Shown: piece after piece, positions 1-8,896 of the stretch
How positions within the stretch are numbered: position 1 is the first letter of the stretch
How the letters are laid out: each line of letters starts with the position of its first letter
Origin: Gryllotalpicola daejeonensis
GTDB taxonomy: Bacteria; Actinomycetota; Actinomycetes; Actinomycetales; Microbacteriaceae
Length of the DNA stretch: 64,000 nt
Reading direction: 5' to 3'
NCBI RefSeq assembly: GCF_039538145.1
Contig: NZ_BAABBV010000001.1
Span: 1 to 64,000 of the forward strand
The notes under the pieces: generated by a model
Databases searched by the model: none
What the model saw: only the letters and a program-made list of their open reading frames with translations
Told to the model about the DNA's origin: nothing
Made by a program: the position numbers and the translations under genes

Positions 1-1
1 T

Positions 2-118
2 TTCGGCGGCCATAGCGGGAGGGAAACGCCCGGACACATTCCGAACCCGGAAGCTAAGACTCCCAGCGCCGATGGTACTGCAGGGGCGACCCTGTGGGAG
101 AGTAGGACACCGCCGAAC
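2..118 (+). rRNA. rrf: 5S ribosomal RNA
   Basis: The 5' arm TTCGGCGG pairs with CCGCCGAA at 110-117, and the interior carries the usual 5S blocks, such as CGAACCCGGAAGCTAAG and GATGGTACTGCAGGGG. Length is about 117 nt, normal for actinobacteria. It is the last gene of an rRNA operon whose 16S and 23S lie before the window; exact ends may be off by one or two bases. Confidence 0.95.
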
Positions 119-129
119 ACCTATTAGGA

Positions 130-160
130 AAGGGCCATCCGATTATCGGATGGCCCTTTT
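130..160 (+). terminator. rRNA operon terminator
   Basis: A 12-bp stem (AGGGCCATCCGA with its complement) around a very short loop is followed by TTTT. It sits 12 nt after the 5S end and closes the rRNA operon. Confidence 0.9.
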
Positions 161-204
161 CACGTTTAATACCTATAAATCCACAGCAGCGTGAGGAGCA
201 GACC

Positions 205-2283
205 GTGAGCGATGGCTCAGGCGAAGACGACAAGGAGCGCGGCGCCCGCCGCGGGCCCGGAGGGTTTCGCGGCCGCGAGGGCGGATCGGCTTCTGGGGGC
301 TCAGACCGCGGCGGCAGCCGGCCGCGCCGAGACGGCGACGGGCGAGGCTATGCGGCGCGCGGCGGCGGGTCACGGCCCTACGGCGATCGTCCTCGTGGCG
401 AAGGCCAGCGTGGTTCTTACGGCGACCGCGACAGTCGTCCCCGTCGCGACGGTGACGCTCAGACGCCACGCGACCGCGAACGGCGCGCGTACGACGAACG
501 CCCACAGCGTGACGGGCAGCGACGTCCCTACGGTGACCGAGATGGTCGGTCCGGCCGTGACGCTGGTCGGGGTAAATACACTCCGCGCGAAGGCGAGCGG
601 GGGCAGTATGGCGGCGACGCCCGCGGCGGAGAGCGGCGTGGCTATGAGCCACGAGATCGAGAGCGTCGGCCGTACGGCAACGACCGACCGCGTCGTGAAG
701 GCGACGGACGGGAATACGCGCCGCGCGATCGAGAGCGGCCCGGGTACGGAGACCGCACGCAACGCGATGGTGAGCGTCGCCCTTACGGGGATCACGGTGG
801 CGCCGGTGGTCGCGATGGTGAGCGGCGTTCGTTCGGCGACCGGAGCGATCGACCGCGTCGCGATGGAGATCGCCGGCCGTTCGCACCGCGCGATGGTCAG
901 CGGCGGCCCTATGGAGATCGCGACAGTCGTCCCCGTCGGGACGGTGAGGGGCGCGGGTATGAACCGCGGGACGGTGAGCGGCGTTCGTTCGGCGATCGAA
1001 GCGATCGCTCCGGCCGTGACGGTGATGGGCGCGGCTACGGCCAGCGCGATGCCGAACGTCGTCCCTACGGTGATCGCGATGGCCGGCCGCGTCGTGATGG
1101 TGATGGGCGAGGCTACGGACAGCGCGATGGTGAACGCCGGCTTTACGGTGACCGCGATGCCCGGCCGCGCCGTGACGGTGACGGGCGCGGATACGCGCCC
1201 CGCGACGGTCAGCGTCGGGCATACGGAGACCGCAATGACCGCCCACGCTCGGACGCCGGCTCTCGCGGGCGAGGTCAAGATGAGCAGCGCCTGTGGACCC
1301 GCGACGGTCGCCCCGCGCGCGGGGACCGGGACGCCTCGAGCCAGGAGTGGCGGGACGACGAGGAGCGTCAGCGTCGTGCCGAGCTCAAGTCGGTGCGGCC
1401 CCGTCACAACGACCCGGAGCTGCCGGCATCCGTCACCAGTAAGGATCTGGAATACGGTGCGCGGCTCGAACTGCGCACGCTGTCGAAGGACAACGCGGAG
1501 GACGTGGCGCGCCACCTCGTGATGGCCGCGCGGCTGATCGACGAGGACCCGGAGCTCGCGCATCAGCACGCGCTCTCGGCGGAGCGCCGAGCCGGCCGTG
1601 TGGCGATCGTGCGCGAGACCCTCGCGATCACGGCATACGCGATCGGCGATTTCGCGCTGGCGCTGCGCGAGCTGCGGACGTACCGCCGGATCTCCGGCAG
1701 GGACGATCAGCTGCCGCTGATGGTGGATAGCGAGCGCGGTGTCGGACGACCGGAGCGTGCACTCGAGCTCGGGCGCTCGGTCGATCGCTCGACATTGAGC
1801 AATGAGGTGCAGGCATCCCTTGCCATTGCGATGTCGGGTGCGCGCCTTGATCTCGGCCAGCCGGAGCTCGCTCTCGGCGAGCTCGAGATCCCGCAGCTGA
1901 ATCCGGACGTGGCGTATTCGTGGAGCCCCGCGTTGTTCCAGGCGTACGGCGATGTGCTTGAAGAGCTCGGGCGCACCGACGAGGCGCAGCAGTGGTGGGA
2001 CCGCGCCGACCATGCGGCCGAGGTGCTCGAAGAAGCGGCAGCCACGGCCGAGCACGAGACCGTCGACGTGATCGAGGAGGGGCTCGAGTTCGAAGAGGGC
2101 GTCGAACTGGACCCGGTGGAGACCGCGGACGACGCGGTGGACGTGGACTTGGCGGAAGCGGACGACGCGGTCGATATCGATGGCGCTGAGGATGACTTCA
2201 GCATCGAGGACGAGGTCGCCGAGCTGCTCGGCGAGACGGACGAGGGAGAGGGCACGGATGGCACTGTTCCGGGCAAGGAATAG
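205..2283 (+). CDS. RG-repeat protein with TPR-like C-terminal domain
   Basis: 692 aa. The GTG start is preceded by GTGAGGAG at 191-198. Residues 1 to about 370 are low complexity, built of degenerate repeats of roughly 22-25 residues around RDGERRxYGDRDxRPRRDG, very rich in Arg, Gly, Asp and Tyr. This kind of tract is seen in RNA-binding or phase-separating proteins. Residues about 400-600 are helical and TPR-like (for example HALSAERRAGRVAIVRETLA), and the last 70 residues are strongly acidic. Related actinobacterial proteins are often annotated 'primosomal protein', but nothing here supports that role. The gene overlaps the next one by 26 nt. Function is unknown; RNA or ribosome association is an inference from composition and position behind an rRNA operon. 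Confidence 0.85.
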   Translation: MSDGSGEDDKERGARRGPGGFRGREGGSASGGSDRGGSRPRRDGDGRGYAARGGGSRPYGDRPRGEGQRGSYGDRDSRPRRDGDAQTPRDRERRAYDERPQRDGQRRPYGDRDGRSGRDAGRGKYTPREGERGQYGGDARGGERRGYEPRDRERRPYGNDRPRREGDGREYAPRDRERPGYGDRTQRDGERRPYGDHGGAGGRDGERRSFGDRSDRPRRDGDRRPFAPRDGQRRPYGDRDSRPRRDGEGRGYEPRDGERRSFGDRSDRSGRDGDGRGYGQRDAERRPYGDRDGRPRRDGDGRGYGQRDGERRLYGDRDARPRRDGDGRGYAPRDGQRRAYGDRNDRPRSDAGSRGRGQDEQRLWTRDGRPARGDRDASSQEWRDDEERQRRAELKSVRPRHNDPELPASVTSKDLEYGARLELRTLSKDNAEDVARHLVMAARLIDEDPELAHQHALSAERRAGRVAIVRETLAITAYAIGDFALALRELRTYRRISGRDDQLPLMVDSERGVGRPERALELGRSVDRSTLSNEVQASLAIAMSGARLDLGQPELALGELEIPQLNPDVAYSWSPALFQAYGDVLEELGRTDEAQQWWDRADHAAEVLEEAAATAEHETVDVIEEGLEFEEGVELDPVETADDAVDVDLAEADDAVDIDGAEDDFSIEDEVAELLGETDEGEGTDGTVPGKE

Positions 2284-3277
2284 CGCCGGGCCGACGCCGC
2301 TCGAAGGCGTCGATGTCGTGCTCGCGGACCTCGACGGCGTCGTGTACAAGGGGCACGAGGCGATCCCGCACGCGGTCGAGAGCCTGAACAGGGCTGCGGA
2401 GCAGGCGCGCGTCGCATACATCACGAACAATGCATCGCGCACGGATGCCGCCGTGGCGAAGCAGCTGCAAGGCTTCGGACTCTCGGTCGAGGCGACGGAC
2501 GTCGTGACCTCTCCGCAGGCGGCTGTGCGGCTGCTCGCGGGACTCGTTCCCGAAGGTTCGCGGATCCTGGTGATCGGCGGCGAAGGGCTCTCTTCAGTCG
2601 TGGCCGACGCCGGATTCACTGTGGTGGAGTCCGCGGACGACGAGCCTGCGGCCGTCATCCAGGGATTCGCCCCGGAGATCGGCTGGAAGCAGCTCGCGGA
2701 GGCATCCTTCGCCCTCGCCGGCGGCGACGAGGGCATTCCGTGGGTCGCCACGAACACCGACTGGACGATTCCGGTGGCGCGGGGGGTCGCGCCGGGCAAC
2801 GGGACTCTGGTCTCGGCGGTGCACACCGCTGTGGGGCGTCTGCCGGTGGTGGCCGGCAAGCCCGAGGTGGCGATCTTCGACGAGGCGCGCACCCGATTCG
2901 GCGCGAAGCACCCCATCTTCATCGGCGATCGGCTCGACACGGACGTGCTCGGCGCGAATCGAGCGGGCATCGACTCCGTGCTGGTGCTGACCGGGATCGA
3001 TCGCGCGAAGCAGCTGCTCGCCGCGGGGGCGGACTCGCGGCCGACGTACATCCTGGACGATCTGCGCGGGCTGCACGAGCCCTACCCCACGGCGGAGAAG
3101 GGGCGCGGCGGTGCGGTCGTCGTGGGCGACGCCGCCGTTCGGGTCAACGGGACCACTGTCGAGATTGTGCGCGAAGGCAGCGACCCGCTGAATCTGCTGC
3201 GCGCGGCCTGTCGCGCGATCTGGGACTCCGGTCTTGCGATCTATGCCCTCGACGTGCCGGAGCGGCTCTACACGTAG
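2258..3277 (+). CDS. HAD-IIA family sugar-phosphate phosphatase
   Basis: 339 aa from the ATG at 2258, which has GAGGGAGAG just upstream; an earlier in-frame start is possible but unlike the family. The HAD motif I nucleophile is in VLADLDGVVYKG (residues 22-33), motif II in YITNNASRT, and motif IV in IFIGDRLDTDVLGANRAG near residue 230. The cap placement between motifs II and III fits the NagD/GPH-like IIA class, which dephosphorylates small phosphate esters such as glycolate phosphate, glycerol phosphate or sugar phosphates. The substrate cannot be read from the sequence. It overlaps the preceding gene and is probably cotranscribed with the following small gene and tlyA. Confidence 0.88.
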   Translation: MALFRARNSAGPTPLEGVDVVLADLDGVVYKGHEAIPHAVESLNRAAEQARVAYITNNASRTDAAVAKQLQGFGLSVEATDVVTSPQAAVRLLAGLVPEGSRILVIGGEGLSSVVADAGFTVVESADDEPAAVIQGFAPEIGWKQLAEASFALAGGDEGIPWVATNTDWTIPVARGVAPGNGTLVSAVHTAVGRLPVVAGKPEVAIFDEARTRFGAKHPIFIGDRLDTDVLGANRAGIDSVLVLTGIDRAKQLLAAGADSRPTYILDDLRGLHEPYPTAEKGRGGAVVVGDAAVRVNGTTVEIVREGSDPLNLLRAACRAIWDSGLAIYALDVPERLYT

Positions 3278-3297
3278 GGGTTGATAGCGTGGGGAGC

Positions 3298-3459
3298 GTG
3301 GCAGACGAGCGGAACGAGGAAGCGCGCGGTGACGCGCTGCTGCCGCGCCTCAAGCTGATCGAGGACCAGCCGCTGGAGAGTCGGGCAGCGGCGTATGCGC
3401 ACCTGCACGATGAGCTGCGCGAGGCGCTCGACGCGGCCGATCGCCAGGGCGGGCGCTGA
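3298..3459 (+). CDS. small conserved-position protein
   Basis: 53 aa (starts ADERNEEARGDALLPRLK after the initiator), GTG start with GGGGAG upstream. It is charged and helical with no cysteines and no membrane segment. It fills the gap between the HAD phosphatase and tlyA and stops 4 nt before tlyA, so it is probably cotranslated. A small helical ORF in this place is familiar from related actinobacteria, but its function is unknown. Confidence 0.7.
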   Translation: MADERNEEARGDALLPRLKLIEDQPLESRAAAYAHLHDELREALDAADRQGGR

Positions 3460-3463
3460 GCGC

Positions 3464-4264
3464 GTGGCATCCAGCCGGCTCGACGCCGCCATTGTCGCGC
3501 GCCGGCTCGCGCGCTCGCGCACGGCGGCCGCGAAACTGATCGCCGACGGACGTGTGACGGTCGACGGGAAGCCGGTGGTGAAGGCATCCGCTCAGGTCGA
3601 CGACGAGAGCGACATCGTCGTCGCGCTGCCCGACCACTACGTGAGCCGCGGGGCGCACAAGCTGATCGCCGCGCTCGATGCCTTCGACGTCGACCCACGA
3701 GGGAGACTCGCGCTGGACCTCGGTGCCTCCACGGGAGGATTCACGCAGGTGCTGCTCGAGCGCGGGGCGCGGCATGTGCTCGCGGTCGACGTGGGGCACG
3801 GGCAGCTCTCGGTCCCGGTCAAGGGAGACCCGCGGGTGAGCAATATCGAGGGCGTGAATGCGCGCTATCTCACGGCGGAGGCGCTGGCACAGGCATCCGG
3901 CATCGCGGAATCGCCCGACCTTGTGGTCGGCGACCTGTCGTTCATCTCGCTCACGCACGTGCTGCCCGCCGCGCGTGCGTCGGTCGCGCCCGAGTCGGAT
4001 TTCGTGATGCTGATCAAGCCGCAGTTCGAGGTCGGGCGCACGGGGGTCAAAGAAGGCATCGTGCGCGACCCCGTGCTGCGGGCGGATGCCGTCGCCGGCG
4101 TGCTGTGGGCGGCGTGGGACCTCGGGCTGGGCACGGCGGGGCTCGTTCCCTCGCCGATCGCGGGCACGCACGGCAACCGGGAGTACCTGTGTTGGATGTC
4201 GGCGGTGCGCGGCGCGAATCCGACAGAATGGGTCGACAGGGTTTCGACGATGACGGGAGCGTGA
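3464..4264 (+). CDS. tlyA: TlyA family rRNA 2'-O-methyltransferase
   Basis: 266 aa, GTG start. An N-terminal S4 RNA-binding domain (about residues 1-60, ending GDGRVTVDGKPVVKAS-like) is followed by an FtsJ/RrmJ-type SAM methyltransferase with motif I LDLGASTGGFTQ at 84-95. Family members 2'-O-methylate 16S C1409 and 23S C1920, and loss gives capreomycin resistance in mycobacteria. YVSRGAHKL after the S4 domain and the C-terminal KPQFEVGRTGVKEGIVRD match the family. It lies immediately upstream of nadK, the usual actinobacterial order. Confidence 0.93.
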   Translation: MASSRLDAAIVARRLARSRTAAAKLIADGRVTVDGKPVVKASAQVDDESDIVVALPDHYVSRGAHKLIAALDAFDVDPRGRLALDLGASTGGFTQVLLERGARHVLAVDVGHGQLSVPVKGDPRVSNIEGVNARYLTAEALAQASGIAESPDLVVGDLSFISLTHVLPAARASVAPESDFVMLIKPQFEVGRTGVKEGIVRDPVLRADAVAGVLWAAWDLGLGTAGLVPSPIAGTHGNREYLCWMSAVRGANPTEWVDRVSTMTGA

Positions 4265-4269
4265 CGTTC

Positions 4270-5175
4270 ATGAGTGGTCGCCGCATCCTGGTCGTCTCGC
4301 ACACCGGGCGCGAGGAATCGCTCGAGGCAGCCCAGCAGGTCTGCAGGCAGCTGCTCGAGGAATCCGACGTCGTGCCCGTGCTGAGCGCCGACGAGCTGCA
4401 GGACCTGCGCGCGTTCGCGCCCGAGCTGATGGGGCTCGAGGTGCTCGGCAGCGAGTGCAAGCCGGGAGATCTCGAACTCGTGATCGTGCTCGGCGGTGAT
4501 GGCACGATTCTGCGCGCGGCCGAGATGGTGCGCGGCGCCGAGGTGCCGATCCTCGGCGTGAACCTCGGGCACGTCGGGTTCCTGGCCGAAAGCGAGCGCG
4601 ACGATCTCTCGCGGTCGGTGGCCCGTGCACTTGCGGGTGATTACGAGGTCGAGGAGCGCATGACGCTCGCCGTGCGCGTGAAGTACGACGGCCGGGTCGT
4701 GTATGAGGACTGGGCGCTCAACGAGGCGAGCGTCGAAAAAGCCAGTCGTGAGCGGATGATCGAGGTCATGGTCGAGGTCGACCGGCGACCGTTGTCGAGC
4801 TTCGGCTGCGACGGCGTCGTGATGTCGACGCCCACCGGGTCGACCGCATACTCGTTCTCTGCGGGTGGCCCGATCGTGTGGCCGACCCTCGACGCGCTGC
4901 TGTTCACCCCGATCTCCGCCCACGCGCTGTTCACCAAGCCGCTGGTCGTGACGCCGGATTCTGCGATCGCCGTCGAGCTGCTCGATCGGGTGCAGACCAC
5001 CGGGATCCTGTGGTGCGACGGCCGCCGGTCGATCGAGCTGCAGCCGGGGGCGCGGGTGGTCGTGACGCGCTCGCCCATTCCCGTCAAGATGGCGCGCCTG
5101 CACCGGGCGTCGTTCACCGACCGGCTCGTGCGGAAGTTCAATCTTCCGGTCGTCGGGTGGAGGGGGCCGGCATGA
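4270..5175 (+). CDS. nadK: NAD kinase
   Basis: 301 aa. The ATG at 4270 is chosen because the protein then begins MSGRRILVVSHTGR like family members. It phosphorylates NAD to NADP. The signature GGDGT lies at residues 75-79, followed by NLGHVGFLAE and the second conserved loop STPTGSTAYSFSAGGP. The stop codon overlaps the ATG of the following micro-ORF (ATGA), linking it to recN. Confidence 0.96.
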   Translation: MSGRRILVVSHTGREESLEAAQQVCRQLLEESDVVPVLSADELQDLRAFAPELMGLEVLGSECKPGDLELVIVLGGDGTILRAAEMVRGAEVPILGVNLGHVGFLAESERDDLSRSVARALAGDYEVEERMTLAVRVKYDGRVVYEDWALNEASVEKASRERMIEVMVEVDRRPLSSFGCDGVVMSTPTGSTAYSFSAGGPIVWPTLDALLFTPISAHALFTKPLVVTPDSAIAVELLDRVQTTGILWCDGRRSIELQPGARVVVTRSPIPVKMARLHRASFTDRLVRKFNLPVVGWRGPA

Positions 5176-5260
5176 CGCGCGCGAGCGCCTCGCGGCGGAG
5201 CCGCGAACAGGCGGTGACGTGTATGACGCGCGCGAGCGCCTCGCGGCGGAGCCGCGAGCA
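5172..5260 (+). repeat. tandem direct repeat, 2 x 38 nt with hairpins
   Basis: 5172-5209 and 5223-5260 differ at a single base, with a period of 51 nt. Each copy contains a near-perfect hairpin: CTCGCGGC, a three-base loop GGA, then GCCGCGA(G). It lies wholly between nadK and recN. Confidence 0.9.
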
Positions 5261-5279
5261 AAAGGGGCGTCCGGCATGA
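5172..5279 (+). CDS. 35-aa micro-ORF bridging nadK and recN
   Basis: The ATG at 5172 overlaps the nadK stop as ATGA, and its own TGA overlaps the recN start as ATGA, so all three frames could be translationally coupled. The peptide is an internal duplication: MTRASASRRSREQ occurs twice, separated by AVTC. It is Arg/Ser rich with no domain. It may be only a spacer formed by duplication of a palindromic repeat that keeps ribosomes moving from nadK to recN; expression is not shown. Confidence 0.4.
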   Translation: MTRASASRRSREQAVTCMTRASASRRSREQKGRPA

Positions 5280-6979
5280 TCGAGGAGATTTCGATTCGTG
5301 ATCTCGGCGTCATCGCCGAGGCGACCCTTCCGCTCGGCCCGGGGTTCACCGCGATCACCGGCGAGACCGGTGCGGGAAAGACCATGGTCGTGACGGCGCT
5401 CGGCCTGCTGCTCGGGGAGCGCTCGGACAGCGGCGTGGTGCGTCTGGGCGCCTCGCAGAGCTGGGTCGAGGGACGTTGGCGCGTTCCCGCCGACGGCGAG
5501 GTCAGCGAGCGGGTGCGGGAATCCGGCGGAGACGTCGACCCCATCGGCGAGAGCGGCGACGCGGAGCTCGTGCTGAGCCGCTCGGTGTCGCCGGAGGGCC
5601 GCAGCCGGGCGTATGCGGGCGGCCGCAGCGCGCCGGTGGCTGTGCTGTCGGAACTGGGGGAGCGGCTGGTCGTGGTGCACGGGCAGTCGGACCAGATCAG
5701 GTTGAAGAGCGCCACGGCGCAGCGCGAGGCGCTCGATCGCTTCGCGGGGCCGGAGCTGCAGGCATCCCTCGCCCGCTATCACGATGTGTGGCGCCGCTGG
5801 AAGGACGGCGTCGCCGAGCTCGAGGAGCTGACCGGTGATCGCGACCGGCGCGTGCGCGAGGCGGAGGAGCTGCGCGCGGCGCTCGAGGAGATCGAGGCGG
5901 CGGCGCCGCAGCCCGGCGAGGACGTGGAGCTCGACGAGCGCATCGAGCGACTCGAGAACGTCGAGACGCTGCGGGTCGCCGCGGCGGAGGCGCGTGAGCA
6001 GCTTTCCGCGGAGGAATCCGACGGACCCGATGCGCTGTCGCTGCTGGACGGTGCGCGGCGCGCGCTCGAGCACGCGGCGCGCCACGATCAGGAGCTTGGC
6101 GCGCTGGCCGAGACTCTGCAGGCTGCGCAGTACCAGGTGACGGATGCCGCGGCGCAGCTGTCGTCGTACCTCGCCGGTCTCGACGTCGACGGCGCCCATG
6201 ATCTCGAGCTGCTGCAGGAGCGCAAGGCGCTGCTCGCCTCGCTCGTGCGCAAGCACGGCGACAGCCTCGAGGATGTGATCGCGAAGCTCGGGGCGGGCAG
6301 CGCGCGGCTGTTCGAGCTCGACGGAGACGCGGAGCGCATCGAAGCGCTCACGCAGCGCGTCGCTGATGACGCGCAGGAAGCCGAAGCGCTGGCCGGCGAG
6401 CTGTCGAAGGCGCGGTCTGAGGCGGCGGCGAAGCTCGAAACATCCGTCACCAAAGAACTTGCCGCGCTGGCGATGGCGGACGCGCGCATCGTCGTCGAGG
6501 TGAGCGACCGCGGCGAACTCGGCGCGTCGGGGCGCGACCAGGTGGCGATTCTGCTGCAGCCGCACCCGGGCAGCGAGCCGCGGCCGCTGGGGCGCGGTGC
6601 CTCAGGCGGCGAGCTTTCTCGGGTCATGCTCGCGATCGAGGTCGTGCTCGCCGGTACGGACCCGGTGCCGACGTTCGTCTTCGATGAGGTGGATGCCGGC
6701 GTCGGGGGAGCGGCCGCGATCGAGATCGGGCGGCGGCTCGCGCAGCTCGCCGAGCGGTCACAGGTGCTCGTGGTCACTCACCTCGCACAGGTCGCGGCGT
6801 TCGCCAACAACCACCTGACCGTCGTCAAAGACACCGGCGGTGCGGTGACCGAGAGCAGCGTGCGACAGCTGGAAGGTGCCGAGCGGGAGGCCGAGATGGC
6901 GCGGCTGCTGTCGGGCCTCGCGGACTCCGAGAGCGGTGTCGCGCACGCGCGGGAGCTGCTGGAGCTCGCGCGGGGGTAG
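5276..6979 (+). CDS. recN: DNA repair ATPase RecN
   Basis: 567 aa, ATG at 5276. This SMC-like ATPase acts in double-strand break repair and cohesion of broken DNA. Walker A GETGAGKT is at residues 29-36, a coiled-coil-rich middle covers about 150-370, the ABC signature GASGGELSRVMLAIE is near 440, and Walker B TFVFDEVDAGVGG is near 466, followed by VLVVTHLAQVAAFAN. Full length for the family. Confidence 0.96.
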   Translation: MIEEISIRDLGVIAEATLPLGPGFTAITGETGAGKTMVVTALGLLLGERSDSGVVRLGASQSWVEGRWRVPADGEVSERVRESGGDVDPIGESGDAELVLSRSVSPEGRSRAYAGGRSAPVAVLSELGERLVVVHGQSDQIRLKSATAQREALDRFAGPELQASLARYHDVWRRWKDGVAELEELTGDRDRRVREAEELRAALEEIEAAAPQPGEDVELDERIERLENVETLRVAAAEAREQLSAEESDGPDALSLLDGARRALEHAARHDQELGALAETLQAAQYQVTDAAAQLSSYLAGLDVDGAHDLELLQERKALLASLVRKHGDSLEDVIAKLGAGSARLFELDGDAERIEALTQRVADDAQEAEALAGELSKARSEAAAKLETSVTKELAALAMADARIVVEVSDRGELGASGRDQVAILLQPHPGSEPRPLGRGASGGELSRVMLAIEVVLAGTDPVPTFVFDEVDAGVGGAAAIEIGRRLAQLAERSQVLVVTHLAQVAAFANNHLTVVKDTGGAVTESSVRQLEGAEREAEMARLLSGLADSESGVAHARELLELARG

Positions 6980-7046
6980 ACGCCGGGCCGCGGTCTCCAT
7001 TCGGCTTCGCCGAGTCGAACGGCCGGGTGGCCGCGGGCCAGGAGAG

Positions 7047-7117
7047 GGTCTCGATACGCCCGGCTTCGCGCCGGCTGCTCGACCAGCGGGACGGCGCGGG
7101 CTGCTCGACCAGAGCGG
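7047..7117. repeat. intergenic palindromic repeat (REP-like)
   Basis: GGTCTCGATACGCCCGGCTT, then CGCGCCGGCTGCTCGACCAG and CGGG, form an imperfect palindrome; a partial second copy (CGCGGGCTGCTCGACCAG) follows at 7095. It lies in the 198-nt recN-pyrG gap. Related sequence is found inside xerD (9742-9787) and scpB (12228-12276). Confidence 0.7.
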
Positions 7118-7163
7118 CCGATGAACGGTGTGTCTCTGGTCAGGAATCCCGTTGGCGGGTTGA

Positions 7164-7169
7164 TAGCAT
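7164..7169 (+). promoter_or_regulatory. putative pyrG -10 box, leaderless start
   Basis: TAGCAT lies 8 nt before the GTG of pyrG and no Shine-Dalgarno sequence is present. This spacing puts the transcription start at or next to the start codon. No convincing -35 is seen. Confidence 0.4.
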
Positions 7170-7177
7170 AGAAGCCC

Positions 7178-8896
7178 GTGGTGGATTCTTCTGACGCGGC
7201 GCAGGCAAACAACAACGGCACTACCAAGCACATCTTCGTGACAGGTGGTGTCGTTTCTTCGTTGGGCAAGGGCCTCACGGCCGCCAGCCTCGGAAATCTG
7301 CTGACGTCACGCGGCCTGCACGTCGTGATGCAGAAGCTCGACCCGTATCTCAACGTCGACCCGGGAACGATGAATCCGTTCCAGCACGGCGAGGTGTTCG
7401 TCACCGACGACGGCGCGGAGACCGACCTCGACATCGGCCACTACGAGCGCTTCCTCGACGTGAACCTCTCGCAGGCCGCGAACGTCACGACCGGCCAGAT
7501 CTACTCGCAGGTGATCGCGAAGGAGCGGCGCGGCGAGTATCTCGGCGACACCGTGCAGGTCATTCCGCACATCTCGGACGAGATCAAACGCCGCATGCGC
7601 CTGCAGGCGCACGCCGACCCGCAGCCCGACGTGATCATCACCGAGGTCGGCGGCACCGTCGGCGACATCGAGTCGCAGCCGTTCATCGAGGCGGCGCGTC
7701 AGATCCGTCATGAGCTCGGGCGCAAGAACGTCTTCTTCGTGCACGTCTCGCTGGTGCCGTTCATGAATGCCTCCGGTGAGCAGAAGACCAAGCCGACGCA
7801 GCACTCCGTCGCCATGCTGCGCTCCATGGGCATCCAGCCCGACGCCCTCGTGCTGCGCAGCGACCGGCCCGTCTCGGACTCGAACAAGAAGAAGATCGCG
7901 CTGATGTGCGACGTCGACGAGGACGCCGTCATCAACACGGTCGACCTGCCGAGCATCTACGACATCCCGTCGACGCTGCACGCGCAGGGCCTCGACGCCT
8001 ACGTCATCGACCAGCTCGGCCTCGGCGAGAAGGCCGGAGAGGCCGACCGCAGCAGCTGGAACGAGCTGCTCAAGGTCGTGCACGAGCCGCGCAAGGAGGT
8101 CACGGTTGCGCTGGTCGGCAAGTACATCGACCTGCCGGATGCCTATTTGTCGGTTTCCGAGGCGCTGAAAGCCGGGGGATTCGCACACCACGCGAAGGTG
8201 AACCTGCGCTGGATCGCGTCCGACACCTGCGAGACGCCGGAGGGCGCCGCGAAGGCACTGGCCGACGTCGACGGCATCTGCGTGCCCGGAGGCTTCGGCA
8301 TTCGCGGCATCGAGGGCAAGCTCGGCGCGCTGCGGTTCGCGCGCGAGAACGGCATCCCGACCCTGGGGCTGTGCCTCGGCCTGCAGTGCATGGTCATCGA
8401 GTACGCCCGCAACATGGCCGGCCTGCCCGGCGCCTCGTCGAGCGAGTTCGACCCCGAGACGGAGTTCCCGGTGATCGCGACGATGGCCGAGCAGGTGGAC
8501 ATCATCGCGGGCGGCGACCTGGGCGGCACCATGCGCCTGGGCCTCTACCCCGCGAAGCTTGCTGAGGGCTCGATCGTCGCCGAGCTGTATGGCGCGCCCG
8601 AGGCCTCAGAGCGGCACCGCCACCGCTACGAGGTCAACAACCACTATCGCCAGCAGATCGCCGACGCCGGCCTGTGGTTCTCGGGCACCTCGCCCGACGA
8701 CCACCTGGTCGAGTACGTGGAGCTGCCGCGCGAGGTGCACCCCTTCTACGTCGCGACGCAGGCGCACCCCGAGCTGCGCAGCCGCCCGAATCGCGCCAAC
8801 CCGCTGTTCCGCGGGCTGATCGGCGCCGCCCTCGAGCGCCAGGAGTCGACCCGCCTGTTCCCCGTCGAGGAGCAGGAGAGCGAGAACGTTGCCTGA
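7178..8896 (+). CDS. pyrG: CTP synthase
   Basis: 572 aa, GTG start. It makes CTP from UTP, ATP and glutamine. The N-terminal amidoligase domain begins KHIFVTGGVVSSLGKGLTAA (about residue 15). The class I glutamine amidotransferase domain occupies about 300-550, with the Cys nucleophile in GLCLGLQCM near residue 399 and the catalytic His/Glu in HPELRSRP near 530. Length and motifs are normal. Its stop overlaps the TTG of the Nudix gene. Confidence 0.97.
   Translation: MVDSSDAAQANNNGTTKHIFVTGGVVSSLGKGLTAASLGNLLTSRGLHVVMQKLDPYLNVDPGTMNPFQHGEVFVTDDGAETDLDIGHYERFLDVNLSQAANVTTGQIYSQVIAKERRGEYLGDTVQVIPHISDEIKRRMRLQAHADPQPDVIITEVGGTVGDIESQPFIEAARQIRHELGRKNVFFVHVSLVPFMNASGEQKTKPTQHSVAMLRSMGIQPDALVLRSDRPVSDSNKKKIALMCDVDEDAVINTVDLPSIYDIPSTLHAQGLDAYVIDQLGLGEKAGEADRSSWNELLKVVHEPRKEVTVALVGKYIDLPDAYLSVSEALKAGGFAHHAKVNLRWIASDTCETPEGAAKALADVDGICVPGGFGIRGIEGKLGALRFARENGIPTLGLCLGLQCMVIEYARNMAGLPGASSSEFDPETEFPVIATMAEQVDIIAGGDLGGTMRLGLYPAKLAEGSIVAELYGAPEASERHRHRYEVNNHYRQQIADAGLWFSGTSPDDHLVEYVELPREVHPFYVATQAHPELRSRPNRANPLFRGLIGAALERQESTRLFPVEEQESENVA

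Noticed and set aside
205..1300. Short repeats in the RG-rich gene considered as a CRISPR-like or satellite array
   Set aside because: Units are degenerate, have no unique spacers and keep one reading frame; they encode a repetitive protein segment. No CRISPR array or cas gene was found in the window.
370..3051. 893-aa ORF on the minus strand, and other long antisense ORFs in the first 20 kb
   Set aside because: They mirror confident plus-strand genes, have low-complexity translations and no start signals; they result from high GC at third codon positions.
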